A stretch of 39,412 nt of DNA from an uncultured Alcanivorax sp. GTDB taxonomy: Bacteria; Pseudomonadota; Gammaproteobacteria; Pseudomonadales; Alcanivoracaceae. Numbering within the stretch: the first letter of the stretch is position 1; each line of letters starts with the position of its first letter. The DNA lies in contig CAJXLA010000015.1 of NCBI GenBank assembly GCA_913055795.1, positions 1 to 39,412 of the forward strand, given 5' to 3'. The position numbers and the translations under genes were made by a program. The notes under the pieces were generated by a model that was given only the letters and a program-made list of their open reading frames with translations, ran no database searches and was not told the origin of the DNA. Of this stretch, positions 8,987 through 18,874 are shown one piece after another.

Positions 8987-11698
8987 ATGGCCATCATCTA
9001 TGTCGACGGCCGGCCCATCGAGGCGGACGAGAACACCAACCTGCTACAGGCCTGTCTGCAGGCCGGGCTGGATCTGCCCTATTTCTGCTGGCATCCGGCG
9101 CTTGGCTCCGTGGGCTCCTGCCGTCAGTGCGCGGTGACCCAGTACCAGGACGAAAACGACGACCAGGGCCAGCTGGTCATGGCCTGCATGACGCCGGCCG
9201 CCGAGGGCACGCGCATCACTCTTGCCGATGAAAGCTCGAGTGACTTCCGCGCGTCCATCATCGAGTGGATGATGACCAATCATCCCCATGACTGTCCCGT
9301 GTGCGAAGAGGGCGGCGAGTGTCATCTTCAGGACATGACGGTAATGACCGGCCACAATTACCGCCGCTATCGCTTCAACAAGCGCACCTTCCGCAATCAG
9401 GATCTGGGGCCTTTCATTGGCCACGAGATGAACCGGTGCATTACCTGCTACCGCTGTGTGCGTTTCTACAATGACTATGCCGGCGGCACGGATCTGGCCG
9501 CTCTGGGTCAGCGTAATCAGGTCTATTTCGGCCGGCACGAGGATGGCCCCCTGGAGAACGAATTCAGCGGCAATCTCGCCGAGGTCTGTCCCACGGGCGT
9601 TTTCACCGACAAGCCGCTGGGCGAACGCTATACCCGCAAGTGGGATCTGCGTTCAGCGCCGTCCGTATGCACGCATTGTTCGCTGGGCTGCAATACCAGT
9701 CCGGGCGAGCGCTATGGCGTATTGAAGCGCGTCCAGAATCGCTATAACGGTGACGTGAACGGCTACTTCCTGTGTGACCGGGGGCGCTTCGGCTATGACT
9801 TCGTCAACAGCGACGAACGCATCCGCCGGCCCCGGATGCGGGGGCCGGATGGACGCACGGATATGGACGCGGGCGAATTGCTGGAGCGCATGGCCCAGAT
9901 GGCCGAGGGCACCAGTCTCATCGGCATTGGTTCGCCGCGCGCCAGTGTCGAAACCAACTTCGCACTTCAACAATTGGTGGGCGAGGCGAACTTCTCCACC
10001 GGTCTGTCGGCGGCGGAACAGCGCCGGGTGGAACTCGCGCGCGAAATCCTCGCCGAGGGCCCGGTGGCGACCCCGCCCATGCGCGAAACCGAAAACGCCG
10101 ATGCGGTGCTGGTGCTGGGCGAGGACGTCACCGCCACCGCGCCCCGGCTGGCGCTGAGCCTGCGTCAGTCCGTGCGCAACGCCGGTTTTGAACGCGCCGC
10201 GGAACTCCAGGTGCCGTCCTGGCGGGACGCCACCGTGCGCGAGCTGGAGCGTCACCACCGCAGCCCGCTCTTCCAGGTGGTGCCCTGGGCGACGCGCCTG
10301 GACGATACCGCGCGCTACAACCTCTATCGCCGTCCGGAAGCCATTGCCCGGCTGGGTCATGCCGTTGCGCACGCCATCGACCCGGACGCACCCGAGCCCG
10401 TCGGCCTGAGCGCGTCGGAAGCCGACCATGCCGCGGATATCGCCGAAACCCTGAAGCAGGCTCAACGGCCCCTGGTGGTCTCGGGTACAGGCGCGCACAG
10501 TGAAGCCGTATTGCACGCGGCGGCGAATGTGGCCCGGGCCCTGCATCGCTGTCACGCTCAGCCGGAGCAGGTGGGCATTACCCTGACGCTGCCCGAAGCC
10601 AACAGCCTGGGCCAGGCCCTGCTGGGGGGCGAGGATCTGGACACGGCTTTGGAACGCGCGGCCGCTGGCGGCCATACCCTGGTGGTGGCCGAAAACGACC
10701 TCGCGCGCCGCGCCGATGGCGACCGGGTGCGTCAGGCCTTCCGCGCCTCGCGTCAGGTGATTGTCCTGGATCATCTGGAGAACGAAACCACGGATCAGGC
10801 TTCGGCGGTTCTGCCCGCGGGCACCTTTGCCGAGGCGGATGGCACCCTGGTCAACAACGAGGGCCGGGCCCAGCGCTTTTTCCAGGTCTTCGAGCCGGAC
10901 CCGGTGATCCAGGAGAGCTGGCGCTGGCTGGTGGCCTTGGCCTGGAGCCTGGACGCCGAAACCGAGATGCTCTGGTGGAGCCAGCTGGATCAGGTGATCG
11001 AGACCTGTTCCCGTAGTTGCCCCGAACTGGGCGGCATTGTCGACGCCGCGCCTCGGGCCGATCACCGCGTTCAGGGCCTGCGCGCTGCCCGGGAACCGGC
11101 CCGGTACAGCGGCCGCACCGCCATGGACGCTGCCGTGAGCGTTCACGAACCCGGCCCGCCGCGGGACGAGGACACGCCCATGACCTTCACCATGGAGGGT
11201 TATGGCGGCCCGGGCCACACCGATCCCAACCTGATCGCCACCACCTGGTCACCGGGCTGGAACTCCGAGCAGTCGGTGAACAAGTTCCAGGCGGAAATCA
11301 ATGGCGCCATGGCCGGCGGCAATCAGGGCCGGCGGCTGATCGAACCGGCCGGGGCGAGCGACTGGTATCCGGCCGTGCCGGAGGAAGACGGCGAGGGCTG
11401 GCGTGCGCTGCCCTATCACGCCTTTTTCGGCAGCGAGGAACTCAGCGCCGCGTCCGGGCCCATCCGCGAACGCGTGGCCGAGGCGTGGCTGGGGGTTGCT
11501 CCTGAAGTGCTGGAAGAGCGCGGCCTGGACGAGGGCACGGAATTCGAGCTGCGCCTGGACGATGTCAGCGTGCGCTTGCCCGTGCGTGCGCTGGAGGGGC
11601 TGGCCATGGACTGCGTGGCCGTGCCCGTGGGGCTCACGGATCTGCCCGACCATCGTCTGCCCGCGGACTGTGAGCTGATCGGGCCGGAGGCGAACTGA
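8987..11698 (+). CDS. nuoG: NADH-quinone oxidoreductase subunit G
   Basis: The large iron-sulfur subunit (903 residues, close to the E. coli form). Ligands are visible for [2Fe-2S] N1b (Cys34, 45, 48, 67), His-ligated N5 (His99, Cys103, 106, 112), N4 (Cys151, 154, 157, 201) and the off-path cluster N7 (Cys228, 231, 235, 263), which only some bacterial enzymes keep. Residues from about 270 onward form the molybdopterin-oxidoreductase-like domain, which lacks a cofactor role in complex I. The stop overlaps nuoH by one base. All expected clusters are intact, so an active enzyme is likely. Confidence 0.96.
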   Translation: MAIIYVDGRPIEADENTNLLQACLQAGLDLPYFCWHPALGSVGSCRQCAVTQYQDENDDQGQLVMACMTPAAEGTRITLADESSSDFRASIIEWMMTNHPHDCPVCEEGGECHLQDMTVMTGHNYRRYRFNKRTFRNQDLGPFIGHEMNRCITCYRCVRFYNDYAGGTDLAALGQRNQVYFGRHEDGPLENEFSGNLAEVCPTGVFTDKPLGERYTRKWDLRSAPSVCTHCSLGCNTSPGERYGVLKRVQNRYNGDVNGYFLCDRGRFGYDFVNSDERIRRPRMRGPDGRTDMDAGELLERMAQMAEGTSLIGIGSPRASVETNFALQQLVGEANFSTGLSAAEQRRVELAREILAEGPVATPPMRETENADAVLVLGEDVTATAPRLALSLRQSVRNAGFERAAELQVPSWRDATVRELERHHRSPLFQVVPWATRLDDTARYNLYRRPEAIARLGHAVAHAIDPDAPEPVGLSASEADHAADIAETLKQAQRPLVVSGTGAHSEAVLHAAANVARALHRCHAQPEQVGITLTLPEANSLGQALLGGEDLDTALERAAAGGHTLVVAENDLARRADGDRVRQAFRASRQVIVLDHLENETTDQASAVLPAGTFAEADGTLVNNEGRAQRFFQVFEPDPVIQESWRWLVALAWSLDAETEMLWWSQLDQVIETCSRSCPELGGIVDAAPRADHRVQGLRAAREPARYSGRTAMDAAVSVHEPGPPRDEDTPMTFTMEGYGGPGHTDPNLIATTWSPGWNSEQSVNKFQAEINGAMAGGNQGRRLIEPAGASDWYPAVPEEDGEGWRALPYHAFFGSEELSAASGPIRERVAEAWLGVAPEVLEERGLDEGTEFELRLDDVSVRLPVRALEGLAMDCVAVPVGLTDLPDHRLPADCELIGPEAN

Positions 11699-12642
11699 TG
11701 CTGCTCAAGATCGCCGAAATCCTGTTCATTTTCGGCGTGCTCATTCTGGGCGCGGCGGCGCTCACCTGGGTGGAACGGCGTCTGCTGGGCCTGTGGCAGG
11801 ACCGTTATGGCCCCAACCGCGCCGGGCCCTTGGGTATTCTTCAGCCCGTGGCGGACATGGTGAAGATTCTTACCAAGGAAGACTGGATTCCGCCCTTCGC
11901 CGATCGCGTGCTCTATGTGATCGCGCCGGCGATCATCATTATCGCCACCTTCATGGTGTTCGCGGTGATTCCGTTGAGCCCGAGTCTGGGCGTGATCGAA
12001 CTCAATATCGGGTTGCTGTTCTTTCTCGCCATGGCGTCACTGTCAGTGTATTCGGTGGTGCTGGCGGGCTGGGCGTCGAATTCCAAGTATGCGTTGCTGG
12101 GCGGTGTGCGCGCCGCGTCCCAGATGATCAGCTATGAAGTCTTCATGGCGTTGTCCCTGGCGGGTGTGATCATGATGGCCGGCTCCTTCAATCTGCGCAC
12201 CATTGTCGAGGCGCAACAGGGGCTCTGGTTCGTGGTGCCGCAGTTCTTCGGCTTTGTTGCCTTTTTCGTGGCCGGACTGGCCGAATCCCATCGCTTGCCG
12301 CTGGACCTGCCTGAAAGCGAACACGAGCTGACCGCCGGCTTTCATACCGAGTATTCGGGCATGAAATTCGGCATGTTCTTTCTGGGCGAATATGTGGGCG
12401 TGATCGTGACCTCGGCCATGATCGTCACGCTCTTCATGGGCGGCTGGCACGGGCCCTGGCTGCCGCCGCTGGTCTGGTTCGGGCTCAAGATGGCGTTTTT
12501 CGTGGCGCTGTTCGTGCTGCTGCGCGCCGCGATTCCGCGGCCGCGTTATGATCAGCTCATGGCCTTTGGCTGGAAACTTCTTCTGCCGTTGACGCTGGCG
12601 AACGCCGTGATCACCGGCGGCGTTCTGCTGGCGGGGAGTTAA
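11698..12642 (+). CDS. nuoH: NADH-quinone oxidoreductase subunit H
   Basis: Inner-membrane subunit lining the quinone channel; 314 residues with about eight membrane helices. The signatures [18 protein letters not shown] and [14 protein letters not shown] are at residues 24-60, and the loop [20 protein letters not shown], then [10 protein letters not shown], is at about 195-225. The usual AETNR here reads AESHR, a mild variation. One-base overlap with nuoG; two bases before nuoI. Confidence 0.97.
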   Translation: MLLKIAEILFIFGVLILGAAALTWVERRLLGLWQDRYGPNRAGPLGILQPVADMVKILTKEDWIPPFADRVLYVIAPAIIIIATFMVFAVIPLSPSLGVIELNIGLLFFLAMASLSVYSVVLAGWASNSKYALLGGVRAASQMISYEVFMALSLAGVIMMAGSFNLRTIVEAQQGLWFVVPQFFGFVAFFVAGLAESHRLPLDLPESEHELTAGFHTEYSGMKFGMFFLGEYVGVIVTSAMIVTLFMGGWHGPWLPPLVWFGLKMAFFVALFVLLRAAIPRPRYDQLMAFGWKLLLPLTLANAVITGGVLLAGS

Positions 12643-12644
12643 GC

Positions 12645-13160
12645 ATGCTGAGTCAGTTGCGAAGCCTCTGGTGGGTCTTTCTGCATACGTTCCGCAAGCG
12701 CGATACGTTGCAGTATCCCGAGGAAGAGGTCTATCTGCCGCCGCGCACACGCGGCCGCATTGTGCTCTCGCGCGACCCGGACGGCGAGGAACGCTGTGTT
12801 GCTTGCAACCTATGCGCCGTTGCCTGTCCCGTGGACTGCATTTCGCTGGCCAAGGCGGAAGATGATCAGGGGCGCTGGTATCCCGATTTTTTCCGGATCA
12901 ATTTCTCGCGCTGCATCTATTGCGGCATGTGCGAGGAAGCCTGCCCCACCTATGCCATCCAGCTGATTCCGGATTTCGAAATGGCGGAGTACGACCGCGC
13001 CAACATGGTCTACGAGAAGGACGATCTGCTCATTGCGGGCACGGGCAAGTATCCGGACTATAACTTTTATCGTGTCGCCGGCATGGCCGTGGGCGGCAAG
13101 GACAAGGGCGAGGCGGAAAACGAGGACTATCCCATTGATCCGAAGAGCCTGATGCCCTGA
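12645..13160 (+). CDS. nuoI: NADH-quinone oxidoreductase subunit I
   Basis: Ferredoxin-like 2x[4Fe-4S] subunit (clusters N6a and N6b) linking NuoG to NuoB; 171 residues. Two classical motifs are present: Cys51, 54, 57 with Cys61 ([12 protein letters not shown]) and Cys90, 93, 96 with Cys100 ([12 protein letters not shown]). An N-terminal amphipathic segment anchors it to the membrane domain. It is separated from nuoJ by 24 bases containing GAAGGAAAG. Confidence 0.97.
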   Translation: MLSQLRSLWWVFLHTFRKRDTLQYPEEEVYLPPRTRGRIVLSRDPDGEERCVACNLCAVACPVDCISLAKAEDDQGRWYPDFFRINFSRCIYCGMCEEACPTYAIQLIPDFEMAEYDRANMVYEKDDLLIAGTGKYPDYNFYRVAGMAVGGKDKGEAENEDYPIDPKSLMP

Positions 13161-13184
13161 TGCGTGTGTAGAAGGAAAGAGTTC

Positions 13185-13688
13185 ATGACCGTCGTTTTCT
13201 ACAGCACCGCCGTGATTGCCATACTCGCCACCCTGCTGGTGGTCACGGGCCGGCATGCCGTCCATGCGTTGCTCTATCTGGTGGTGTCGCTCTTTGCCGT
13301 GGCGGTCTTGTTCTATCTCATGGGCGCCCCCTTTGCCGCCGCCCTGGAGATCATCATCTATGCCGGCGCCATCATGGTGCTCTTTGTCTTTGTGATCATG
13401 ATGCTGAACCTGGGCCGCGCGGACATGGAGCAGGAAGAGCGCTGGCTGGCGCCCACCACCTGGCTGGGGCCGGCGGTGCTGTCTGCCGTTTTGCTGGGGC
13501 AGTGGCTCTGGGTGCTGCGCCAGGGCGGCGGTGGCGATATCACCGGCGAGATCGTGGGTGCGCGCGAGCTGGGCATCGCCCTGTTCTCGCAATACCTGCT
13601 GGCGGTGGAAATGGCCGGCCTGTTGTTGCTGGCCGCGCTGGTGGGCGCCTTCCATCTGGGCCGCAAGCGCCGGGAGGACGACGAATGA
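13185..13688 (+). CDS. nuoJ: NADH-quinone oxidoreductase subunit J
   Basis: Membrane subunit of 167 residues with five predicted helices. The segment [20 protein letters not shown] followed by [12 protein letters not shown] is the conserved third helix next to the quinone-coupling region. I use the ATG at 13185, preceded by GAAGGAAAG; an upstream GTG at 13164 would add seven residues outside the family pattern. The stop overlaps nuoK by ATGA. Confidence 0.96.
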   Translation: MTVVFYSTAVIAILATLLVVTGRHAVHALLYLVVSLFAVAVLFYLMGAPFAAALEIIIYAGAIMVLFVFVIMMLNLGRADMEQEERWLAPTTWLGPAVLSAVLLGQWLWVLRQGGGGDITGEIVGARELGIALFSQYLLAVEMAGLLLLAALVGAFHLGRKRREDDE

Positions 13689-13993
13689 CCACGATTCCCC
13701 TGGAACACGCGCTCATGCTGGCCGCCATTCTGTTCGCGCTGGGTGTGGCGGGCGTACTCATGCGACGCAATATCGTCTTTGTGCTGATGTCGCTGGAAAT
13801 CGTGCTCAATGCCACGGGCCTGGCCTTCGTGGCCGCCGGCATGCGCTGGGGTGAGCCCGACGGCCAGGTGATGTTCGTGTTCGTGCTCACCCTGGCGGCG
13901 GCGGAAGTCACGGTGGCGCTGGCGCTCATGCTCCAGGCGGTGAAGCATTACGGCACACTGGATCTGGATATACTCCGGCGGATGCGAAACTGA
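13685..13993 (+). CDS. nuoK: NADH-quinone oxidoreductase subunit K
   Basis: A 102-residue, three-helix MrpC-like subunit. The two buried membrane glutamates needed for proton transfer are present in MSLEIVLNA and [11 protein letters not shown]. Length matches the family. The ATG at 13685 overlaps nuoJ by four bases and the stop overlaps nuoL by one. Confidence 0.96.
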   Translation: MTTIPLEHALMLAAILFALGVAGVLMRRNIVFVLMSLEIVLNATGLAFVAAGMRWGEPDGQVMFVFVLTLAAAEVTVALALMLQAVKHYGTLDLDILRRMRN

Positions 13994-15828
13994 TGGAACT
14001 GCTGCTCTGGCTCATACCGCTTCTGCCCCTGGCCGGCTTTCTGGTGCTGGCTGTTGCAGGCGCGCGTCTGCCCAAAGCCGGCGTGGCCGTGGTGGGAGCC
14101 GGTTCCGTGGGCCTGGCCGCTTTGACCGCCGCCTTGCTGGCGGCGCTTTTCTACAATGCCGGTTCGGATCCGGTGATCGCCCGGCTGGGCCCCTGGTTCC
14201 GGGCCGGGGATCTGAGCGCGGACTTTACGCTTTATCTGGACCAGCTCGCCGTCATCATGACACTGGTGATCACGGGCGTGGGCTTTCTCATTCATGCCTT
14301 CTCCACCGAGTTCATGGCGGACGAGGCGGATTACCGGCGCTACTTCGCCTATCTCAATCTCTTTGTCGCCGCCATGCTGATGCTGGTGCTGGCGGACAAT
14401 CTGGTGCTGCTCTTTCTGGGCTGGGAAGGTGTCGGGTTGTGCAGCTATCTGCTCATAGGCTACTGGCACCGGGATCCCGCCAACGGCTATGCCGCGCGCA
14501 AGGCCTTCGTGGTGACGCGCATCGGCGACGTGGCGCTGTTGCTGGGCCTCTTCCTGCTGTTCGTGGAGCTGGGCGAATTCAGCATTCAGCCCTTGTTGGC
14601 GGGCGCGCCCCTGTACTTTGAAAGCGGCGCGGCGCGCATGGAGCTGATCGCCTTCCTGATCCTCGGCGGGGCCGTGGGCAAGTCCGCCCAGCTGCCGTTG
14701 CAGGTCTGGCTACCCGATGCCATGGCCGGTCCCTCGCCGGTCAGTGCCCTGATTCATGCCGCCACCATGGTGACCGCCGGGGTCTATCTGATCGCCCGGC
14801 TGCATCCGCTGTTCGAACTGGCGCCCGTCGCGCAAATGATGGTGGCGCTGGTGGGGCTGGCCACGCTACTGGTGGCCGCCTGGGCGGCGCTGTCCCAGCG
14901 CGATATCAAGCGCATTCTCGCCTATTCCACCATCAGCCAGATCGGCTATATGTTCCTGGCACTGGGCGTGGGCGCCTGGGGCGCGGCCATCTTCCATCTG
15001 GTGACTCATGCCTTTTTCAAGGCGCTGCTCTTCCTGGGGGCCGGCCGGGTGATCGAGCACATGCATCATGAGCACGACATCTTCCGCATGGGCGGCTTGC
15101 GCCGGGTCATGCCCTTTACCTTTGGCGTTTTTCTCGCGGGCGCCGCCTCGCTGGCGGCCGTGCCCTGGCTGACGGCGGGCTTCTACAGCAAGGACCAGAT
15201 CCTGCTGGCCGCCGCCGGCGCGCCCGAACTGGGCACGCTCTTGTTCGCCGGAGGTGTGATCGGTGCCCTCATGACTGCCTTCTACAGCTTCCGGCTGGTG
15301 TTCACGGTCTTCTTCGGTGAGCCGGTAACACAGGAACGCGAACACGCGGGCTGGCGCATCCAGGCGCCGCTGGCGCTGCTCGGCGTGCTCTCCATTGCCG
15401 GCGGCCTGATTCCGCTGCCGCTGGAGCAGGTGTTTCCGGACCATCATGCCTCCCATGCGCTGGGCCTGGTGTTGCTGGCCGCGGGCGTGGCCCTGGCCGG
15501 GATCGCGCTGGCCTGGTGGACCCATGGGCGCCGCCGGCCCACGGGCGAGACCGCAAACTGGCCGCTGTGGCGGCGCGGGCTGGACCGCTGGCAGGCGTCC
15601 GGGCTGGGTTTCGATGCCGTCTATGGCGTGCTGGTGGAAACCCCTTTCAATACCACGGCCCGGGCATTGCGCGGTGAAATCGTGGACCGGGCCGTGGCGC
15701 TGGTGATTGCGGTGAACCAGGGGCTGAACGCGTTGACCGCGCGCCTGCAGAACGGCCGTATTCGTCACTATGCCCTGGGTGTGGTCCTGGGCGTGCTGGC
15801 ACTGCTGATTCCGGTGGTCTGGCTATGA
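13993..15828 (+). CDS. nuoL: NADH-quinone oxidoreductase subunit L
   Basis: Largest antiporter-like proton-pumping subunit, 611 residues. The key glutamate is in FLGWEGVGLCSYLLIGYW (about residues 140-157) and the key lysine in AVGKSAQLPLQVWLPDAMAG. The SALIHAATMVTAGVYLIARL helix and the C-terminal lateral-helix region with its final membrane segment (ALGVVLGVLALLIPVVWL) are present. It overlaps nuoM by ATGA. Confidence 0.97.
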   Translation: MELLLWLIPLLPLAGFLVLAVAGARLPKAGVAVVGAGSVGLAALTAALLAALFYNAGSDPVIARLGPWFRAGDLSADFTLYLDQLAVIMTLVITGVGFLIHAFSTEFMADEADYRRYFAYLNLFVAAMLMLVLADNLVLLFLGWEGVGLCSYLLIGYWHRDPANGYAARKAFVVTRIGDVALLLGLFLLFVELGEFSIQPLLAGAPLYFESGAARMELIAFLILGGAVGKSAQLPLQVWLPDAMAGPSPVSALIHAATMVTAGVYLIARLHPLFELAPVAQMMVALVGLATLLVAAWAALSQRDIKRILAYSTISQIGYMFLALGVGAWGAAIFHLVTHAFFKALLFLGAGRVIEHMHHEHDIFRMGGLRRVMPFTFGVFLAGAASLAAVPWLTAGFYSKDQILLAAAGAPELGTLLFAGGVIGALMTAFYSFRLVFTVFFGEPVTQEREHAGWRIQAPLALLGVLSIAGGLIPLPLEQVFPDHHASHALGLVLLAAGVALAGIALAWWTHGRRRPTGETANWPLWRRGLDRWQASGLGFDAVYGVLVETPFNTTARALRGEIVDRAVALVIAVNQGLNALTARLQNGRIRHYALGVVLGVLALLIPVVWL

Positions 15829-17303
15829 CGCTGATGGCGCTGATTGCATTGCCGCTGCTGGCCGCGCCCCTGGTCTGGTGGCTGGGCCGGGACAACCCGG
15901 GGCGTGCCGGGGTGCTGGCTCTGATCGCGGTGCTGGCGGATCTGGCGCTGGCCCTGACGCTTTTCACCGCCGGTGGTGACGCGGAACCCTGGCTGCAGCG
16001 CTGGCAGGTGGACTGGATTCCGCGCTTCGGCATCCAGATTCTTCTCGCCGTGGACGGGCTGGGCCTGCTCATGGTGCTGCTTACCCTGGGCCTGGGCGCG
16101 GCGGCGATTCTCGCCTCCCTGAGCGAAATCCGCGAGCGCCCCGGTTTCTACTACTTCCACATGCTGCTGGCCATCGCGGGTACGCTGGGGGTGTTCCTGG
16201 CGCTGGATCTGTTCCTGTTCTTCTTCTTCTGGGAACTCATGCTGGTGCCCATGTACTTCCTCATCAGCGTCTGGGGGCACGAGGACCGCGACCGCGCCGC
16301 CATCAAGTTCTTCATCTTTACCCAGGCCAGCGGCCTGGTGATGCTGCTCGCCATTCTGGGTCTGGTCTGGGCGCATCATGCCGACTCGGGCGAGCTGACG
16401 TTCAGTTATTTCGCCTTGCTGGAAGCCGGGCTGGATCCGCAATTCGCCTTCTGGCTCATGCTGGGCTTCTTCCTGGCCTTTACCGTCAAGCTGCCCATGG
16501 TACCGCTGCACACCTGGCTGCCGGACGCGCACACCCAGGCGCCCACGGGCGGCAGTGTGCTGCTCGCCGGCGTGCTGCTGAAAACCGGTGGCTATGGCCT
16601 GCTGCGTTTCGTGGTGCCGATCTTTCCGGAAGCCTCGGCGGCGTTCGCGCCCGTGGCGCTCTGGCTGGGTGCGGCGGGTGTGCTCTATGGGGCCGTGCTG
16701 GCTTTCGGCCAGGAGGACGTGAAACGGCTGGTGGCCTATTCCAGTGTCAGCCACATGGGCTTCGTGCTCATGGGTGTGTTCGCGCTCAATATCCAGGCCT
16801 GGCAGGGCACGGTGTTGCAGATGCTTGCCCACGGGCTCACCACGGGCGCGCTCTTCGTGATCGCCGGCCTGATTCAGCATCATTTCCATACCCGGGACAT
16901 GAAGCGGCTGGGCGGGCTCTGGCACCGGCTGCCCCGGCTGGGCGTCATGGCGATGTTCTTCGCCGTGGCTTCGCTGGGCATGCCCGGGCTGGCCAACTTC
17001 GTGGGAGAGTTCCTGATCCTGGTGGGCAGTTTCCGCGCCGATGCGGTGGTCACCGCCGTGGCGGCGCTGGGCCTGATCGGCGCCGCCGTCTATTCGCTGA
17101 TCCTCATCCAGCGCGTCTTCCAGGGCCCGGAAACCGAAACAACGGCCAGCGGCATAAGCCTGGACCGGCGTGAGCGCTTCCTGCTGGGTGCGCTGGCCGT
17201 GCCCGTGGTGGTGCTGGGGCTGGTGCCGCAACCGGTCATGGACCTGGCCGCGCCGGCGCTGGCGGTGCTGGAAAGCCTGATGCCGAGCGGAGTCCTGCCA
17301 TGA
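15825..17303 (+). CDS. nuoM: NADH-quinone oxidoreductase subunit M
   Basis: Antiporter-like membrane subunit of 492 residues. Conserved Glu in FFFFWELMLVPMYFLI and Lys in FTVKLPMVPLHTWLPDAH are in place, with the discontinuous-helix segment APTGGSVLLAGVLLKTGGYG and AYSSVSHMGFVLMG. Fourteen helices are expected from the family. Four-base overlaps join it to nuoL and nuoN. Confidence 0.97.
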   Translation: MTLMALIALPLLAAPLVWWLGRDNPGRAGVLALIAVLADLALALTLFTAGGDAEPWLQRWQVDWIPRFGIQILLAVDGLGLLMVLLTLGLGAAAILASLSEIRERPGFYYFHMLLAIAGTLGVFLALDLFLFFFFWELMLVPMYFLISVWGHEDRDRAAIKFFIFTQASGLVMLLAILGLVWAHHADSGELTFSYFALLEAGLDPQFAFWLMLGFFLAFTVKLPMVPLHTWLPDAHTQAPTGGSVLLAGVLLKTGGYGLLRFVVPIFPEASAAFAPVALWLGAAGVLYGAVLAFGQEDVKRLVAYSSVSHMGFVLMGVFALNIQAWQGTVLQMLAHGLTTGALFVIAGLIQHHFHTRDMKRLGGLWHRLPRLGVMAMFFAVASLGMPGLANFVGEFLILVGSFRADAVVTAVAALGLIGAAVYSLILIQRVFQGPETETTASGISLDRRERFLLGALAVPVVVLGLVPQPVMDLAAPALAVLESLMPSGVLP

Positions 17304-18733
17304 GCATGAACGACGTCCAGGCCCTGATTCCGCTGATGATTCTGGCCGGCGCCGGGGTGGTGCTGGTGATGCTCTCCGCCTTTGTGCCCCGGCGCGGCGT
17401 GGTGGCAGCGCTTGCGGGCGTCTCGGCGGTGGCCTTTCTGCTGGCCCTGCTGCCGTATTTCGGTACTCAGGCGGTGGAAGTGGCGGAACTTCTGGTGGTG
17501 GATCCACTGACGCTCTTCTTCTGGACCCTGCTGGGTATAGCCACCCTGGTGTCGCTGATCTGGCTGATGGTCACACCCGTGGCAGAGCACGACGGCGGCG
17601 CGGAACGCTACGGTTTGATGGTGCTGGCCGCCACGGGCGCCATGGTGCTGGCCGCCGCGCAGCACTTCGCCGCGCTTTTCCTGGGTCTGGAGTTGCTGAG
17701 TGTCAGCCTGATCATTCTGGTGGCCTGGCAGTGCCGCCGCGCGCTGTCCATCGAGGCCGGGCTGAAGTATCTGGTGCTCTCCGGACTGGCCACCGGCTTT
17801 CTGTTGTTCGGCATGGCGCTGATCTATGCCGCCTCCGGCTCCCTGGCCTTCGAGATTACCGGCCGGGCTCACCCGGCCCAGGTGGGTGAACTCTACTGGC
17901 TCGCGGGCATGGCGATGCTGCTGGCCGGCCTGGTGTTCAAGCTCTCCATTGTGCCGCTGCACTTCTGGACCCCGGATGTGTATCAGGGCGCATCGCTACC
18001 GGTCACCGGCTTTCTCGCCACCGTCTCCAAGGGCGCCGTGCTGGCCGTTCTGGTCCGCCTGTATTTCGACATGGCCCTGGCGGACGCGGGCGGGCTCTGG
18101 ATGGGCCTCGCGGTTCTGGCCGGTGCGTCCATGCTGGTGGGCAACTGGCTGGCGCTGCGCCAGAACCAGCTCAAGCGCCTGCTTGCCTATTCCTCCATCG
18201 CGCACATGGGCTATGCCCTGGCGGCGCTGCTTGCCGGCGGCGCGCTGGCGCTGGAAGCCGTGGTTTTTTATCTGGCGTTTTATCTGGCCACCACCCTGGG
18301 CGCGTTCGGTGTACTGGCGGTGCTCTCCCGTCCGCAACATGAATGCGAACGGCTCGATCAGCTCCAGGGGCTGTACCACCACCGTCCGGCGTTGGCCCTG
18401 ATCCTGACCGTCATGCTCTTCTCGCTGGCGGGCGTGCCCCTGACCGGCGGCTTTATCGGCAAGTTCTATGTCCTCGCCTCCGGCGCCGCCTCCGAACTCT
18501 GGACCCTGATGGCCCTGGTGATCGCGGGCAGCGCCATCGGCCTCTACTACTACCTGCGCGTGGTGCTGGCGCTCTTCCGTGCGCCCGCGGAGACATCCAG
18601 CTTCCGGTCGGCCACGGTGCCCTCTACGATAGTGCTGGTCGCGCTTACCCTGGTCGTACTCTGGCTGGGGCTTTATCCCGCGCCGCTGTCGGATGGGCTG
18701 GCGCGCATCGCGGAGCTGGCGCTGCCGGGGTAG
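17300..18733 (+). CDS. nuoN: NADH-quinone oxidoreductase subunit N
   Basis: Last gene of the complex I operon; 477-residue antiporter-like subunit. FLGLELLSVSLIIL carries the conserved membrane Glu, and FKLSIVPLHFWTPDVYQGAS the Lys and the broken-helix motif. AYSSIAHMGYALAALLAGG and the GVPLTGGFIGKFYVL segment are typical. An inverted repeat 18 bases after the stop (18751-18818) may end the transcript. Confidence 0.97.
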   Translation: MSMNDVQALIPLMILAGAGVVLVMLSAFVPRRGVVAALAGVSAVAFLLALLPYFGTQAVEVAELLVVDPLTLFFWTLLGIATLVSLIWLMVTPVAEHDGGAERYGLMVLAATGAMVLAAAQHFAALFLGLELLSVSLIILVAWQCRRALSIEAGLKYLVLSGLATGFLLFGMALIYAASGSLAFEITGRAHPAQVGELYWLAGMAMLLAGLVFKLSIVPLHFWTPDVYQGASLPVTGFLATVSKGAVLAVLVRLYFDMALADAGGLWMGLAVLAGASMLVGNWLALRQNQLKRLLAYSSIAHMGYALAALLAGGALALEAVVFYLAFYLATTLGAFGVLAVLSRPQHECERLDQLQGLYHHRPALALILTVMLFSLAGVPLTGGFIGKFYVLASGAASELWTLMALVIAGSAIGLYYYLRVVLALFRAPAETSSFRSATVPSTIVLVALTLVVLWLGLYPAPLSDGLARIAELALPG

Positions 18734-18750
18734 CGCCTGAATTGTTTTTA

Positions 18751-18818
18751 ACCACAGAGATCACAGAGAGCACAGAGGCGGGACTTCCTTGTTTTGTGCT
18801 CTCTGTGCCCTCCGTGGT
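18751..18818. repeat. ACCACAGAG palindrome, copy 1
   Basis: A long imperfect inverted repeat: the left arm begins ACCACAGAGATCACAGAGAG and the right arm ends in CTCTCTGTG, then CTCCGTGGT, around a roughly 20-base loop. A second copy with the same design is at 19787. It sits just after the last complex I gene, so it could form a transcript-end hairpin, but it lacks a T-run. Confidence 0.75.
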
Positions 18819-18874
18819 ATCTATCGAAACGCCAATAACAAACTCGATTCCTGGCTGGCTCCCGGCCCTCTGCT

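Noticed and set aside
15768-17507. 579-codon minus-strand frame opposite nuoM/nuoN
   Set aside because: Gln/His/Arg-rich shadow of membrane-protein codons; no motif, and it spans real gene junctions.
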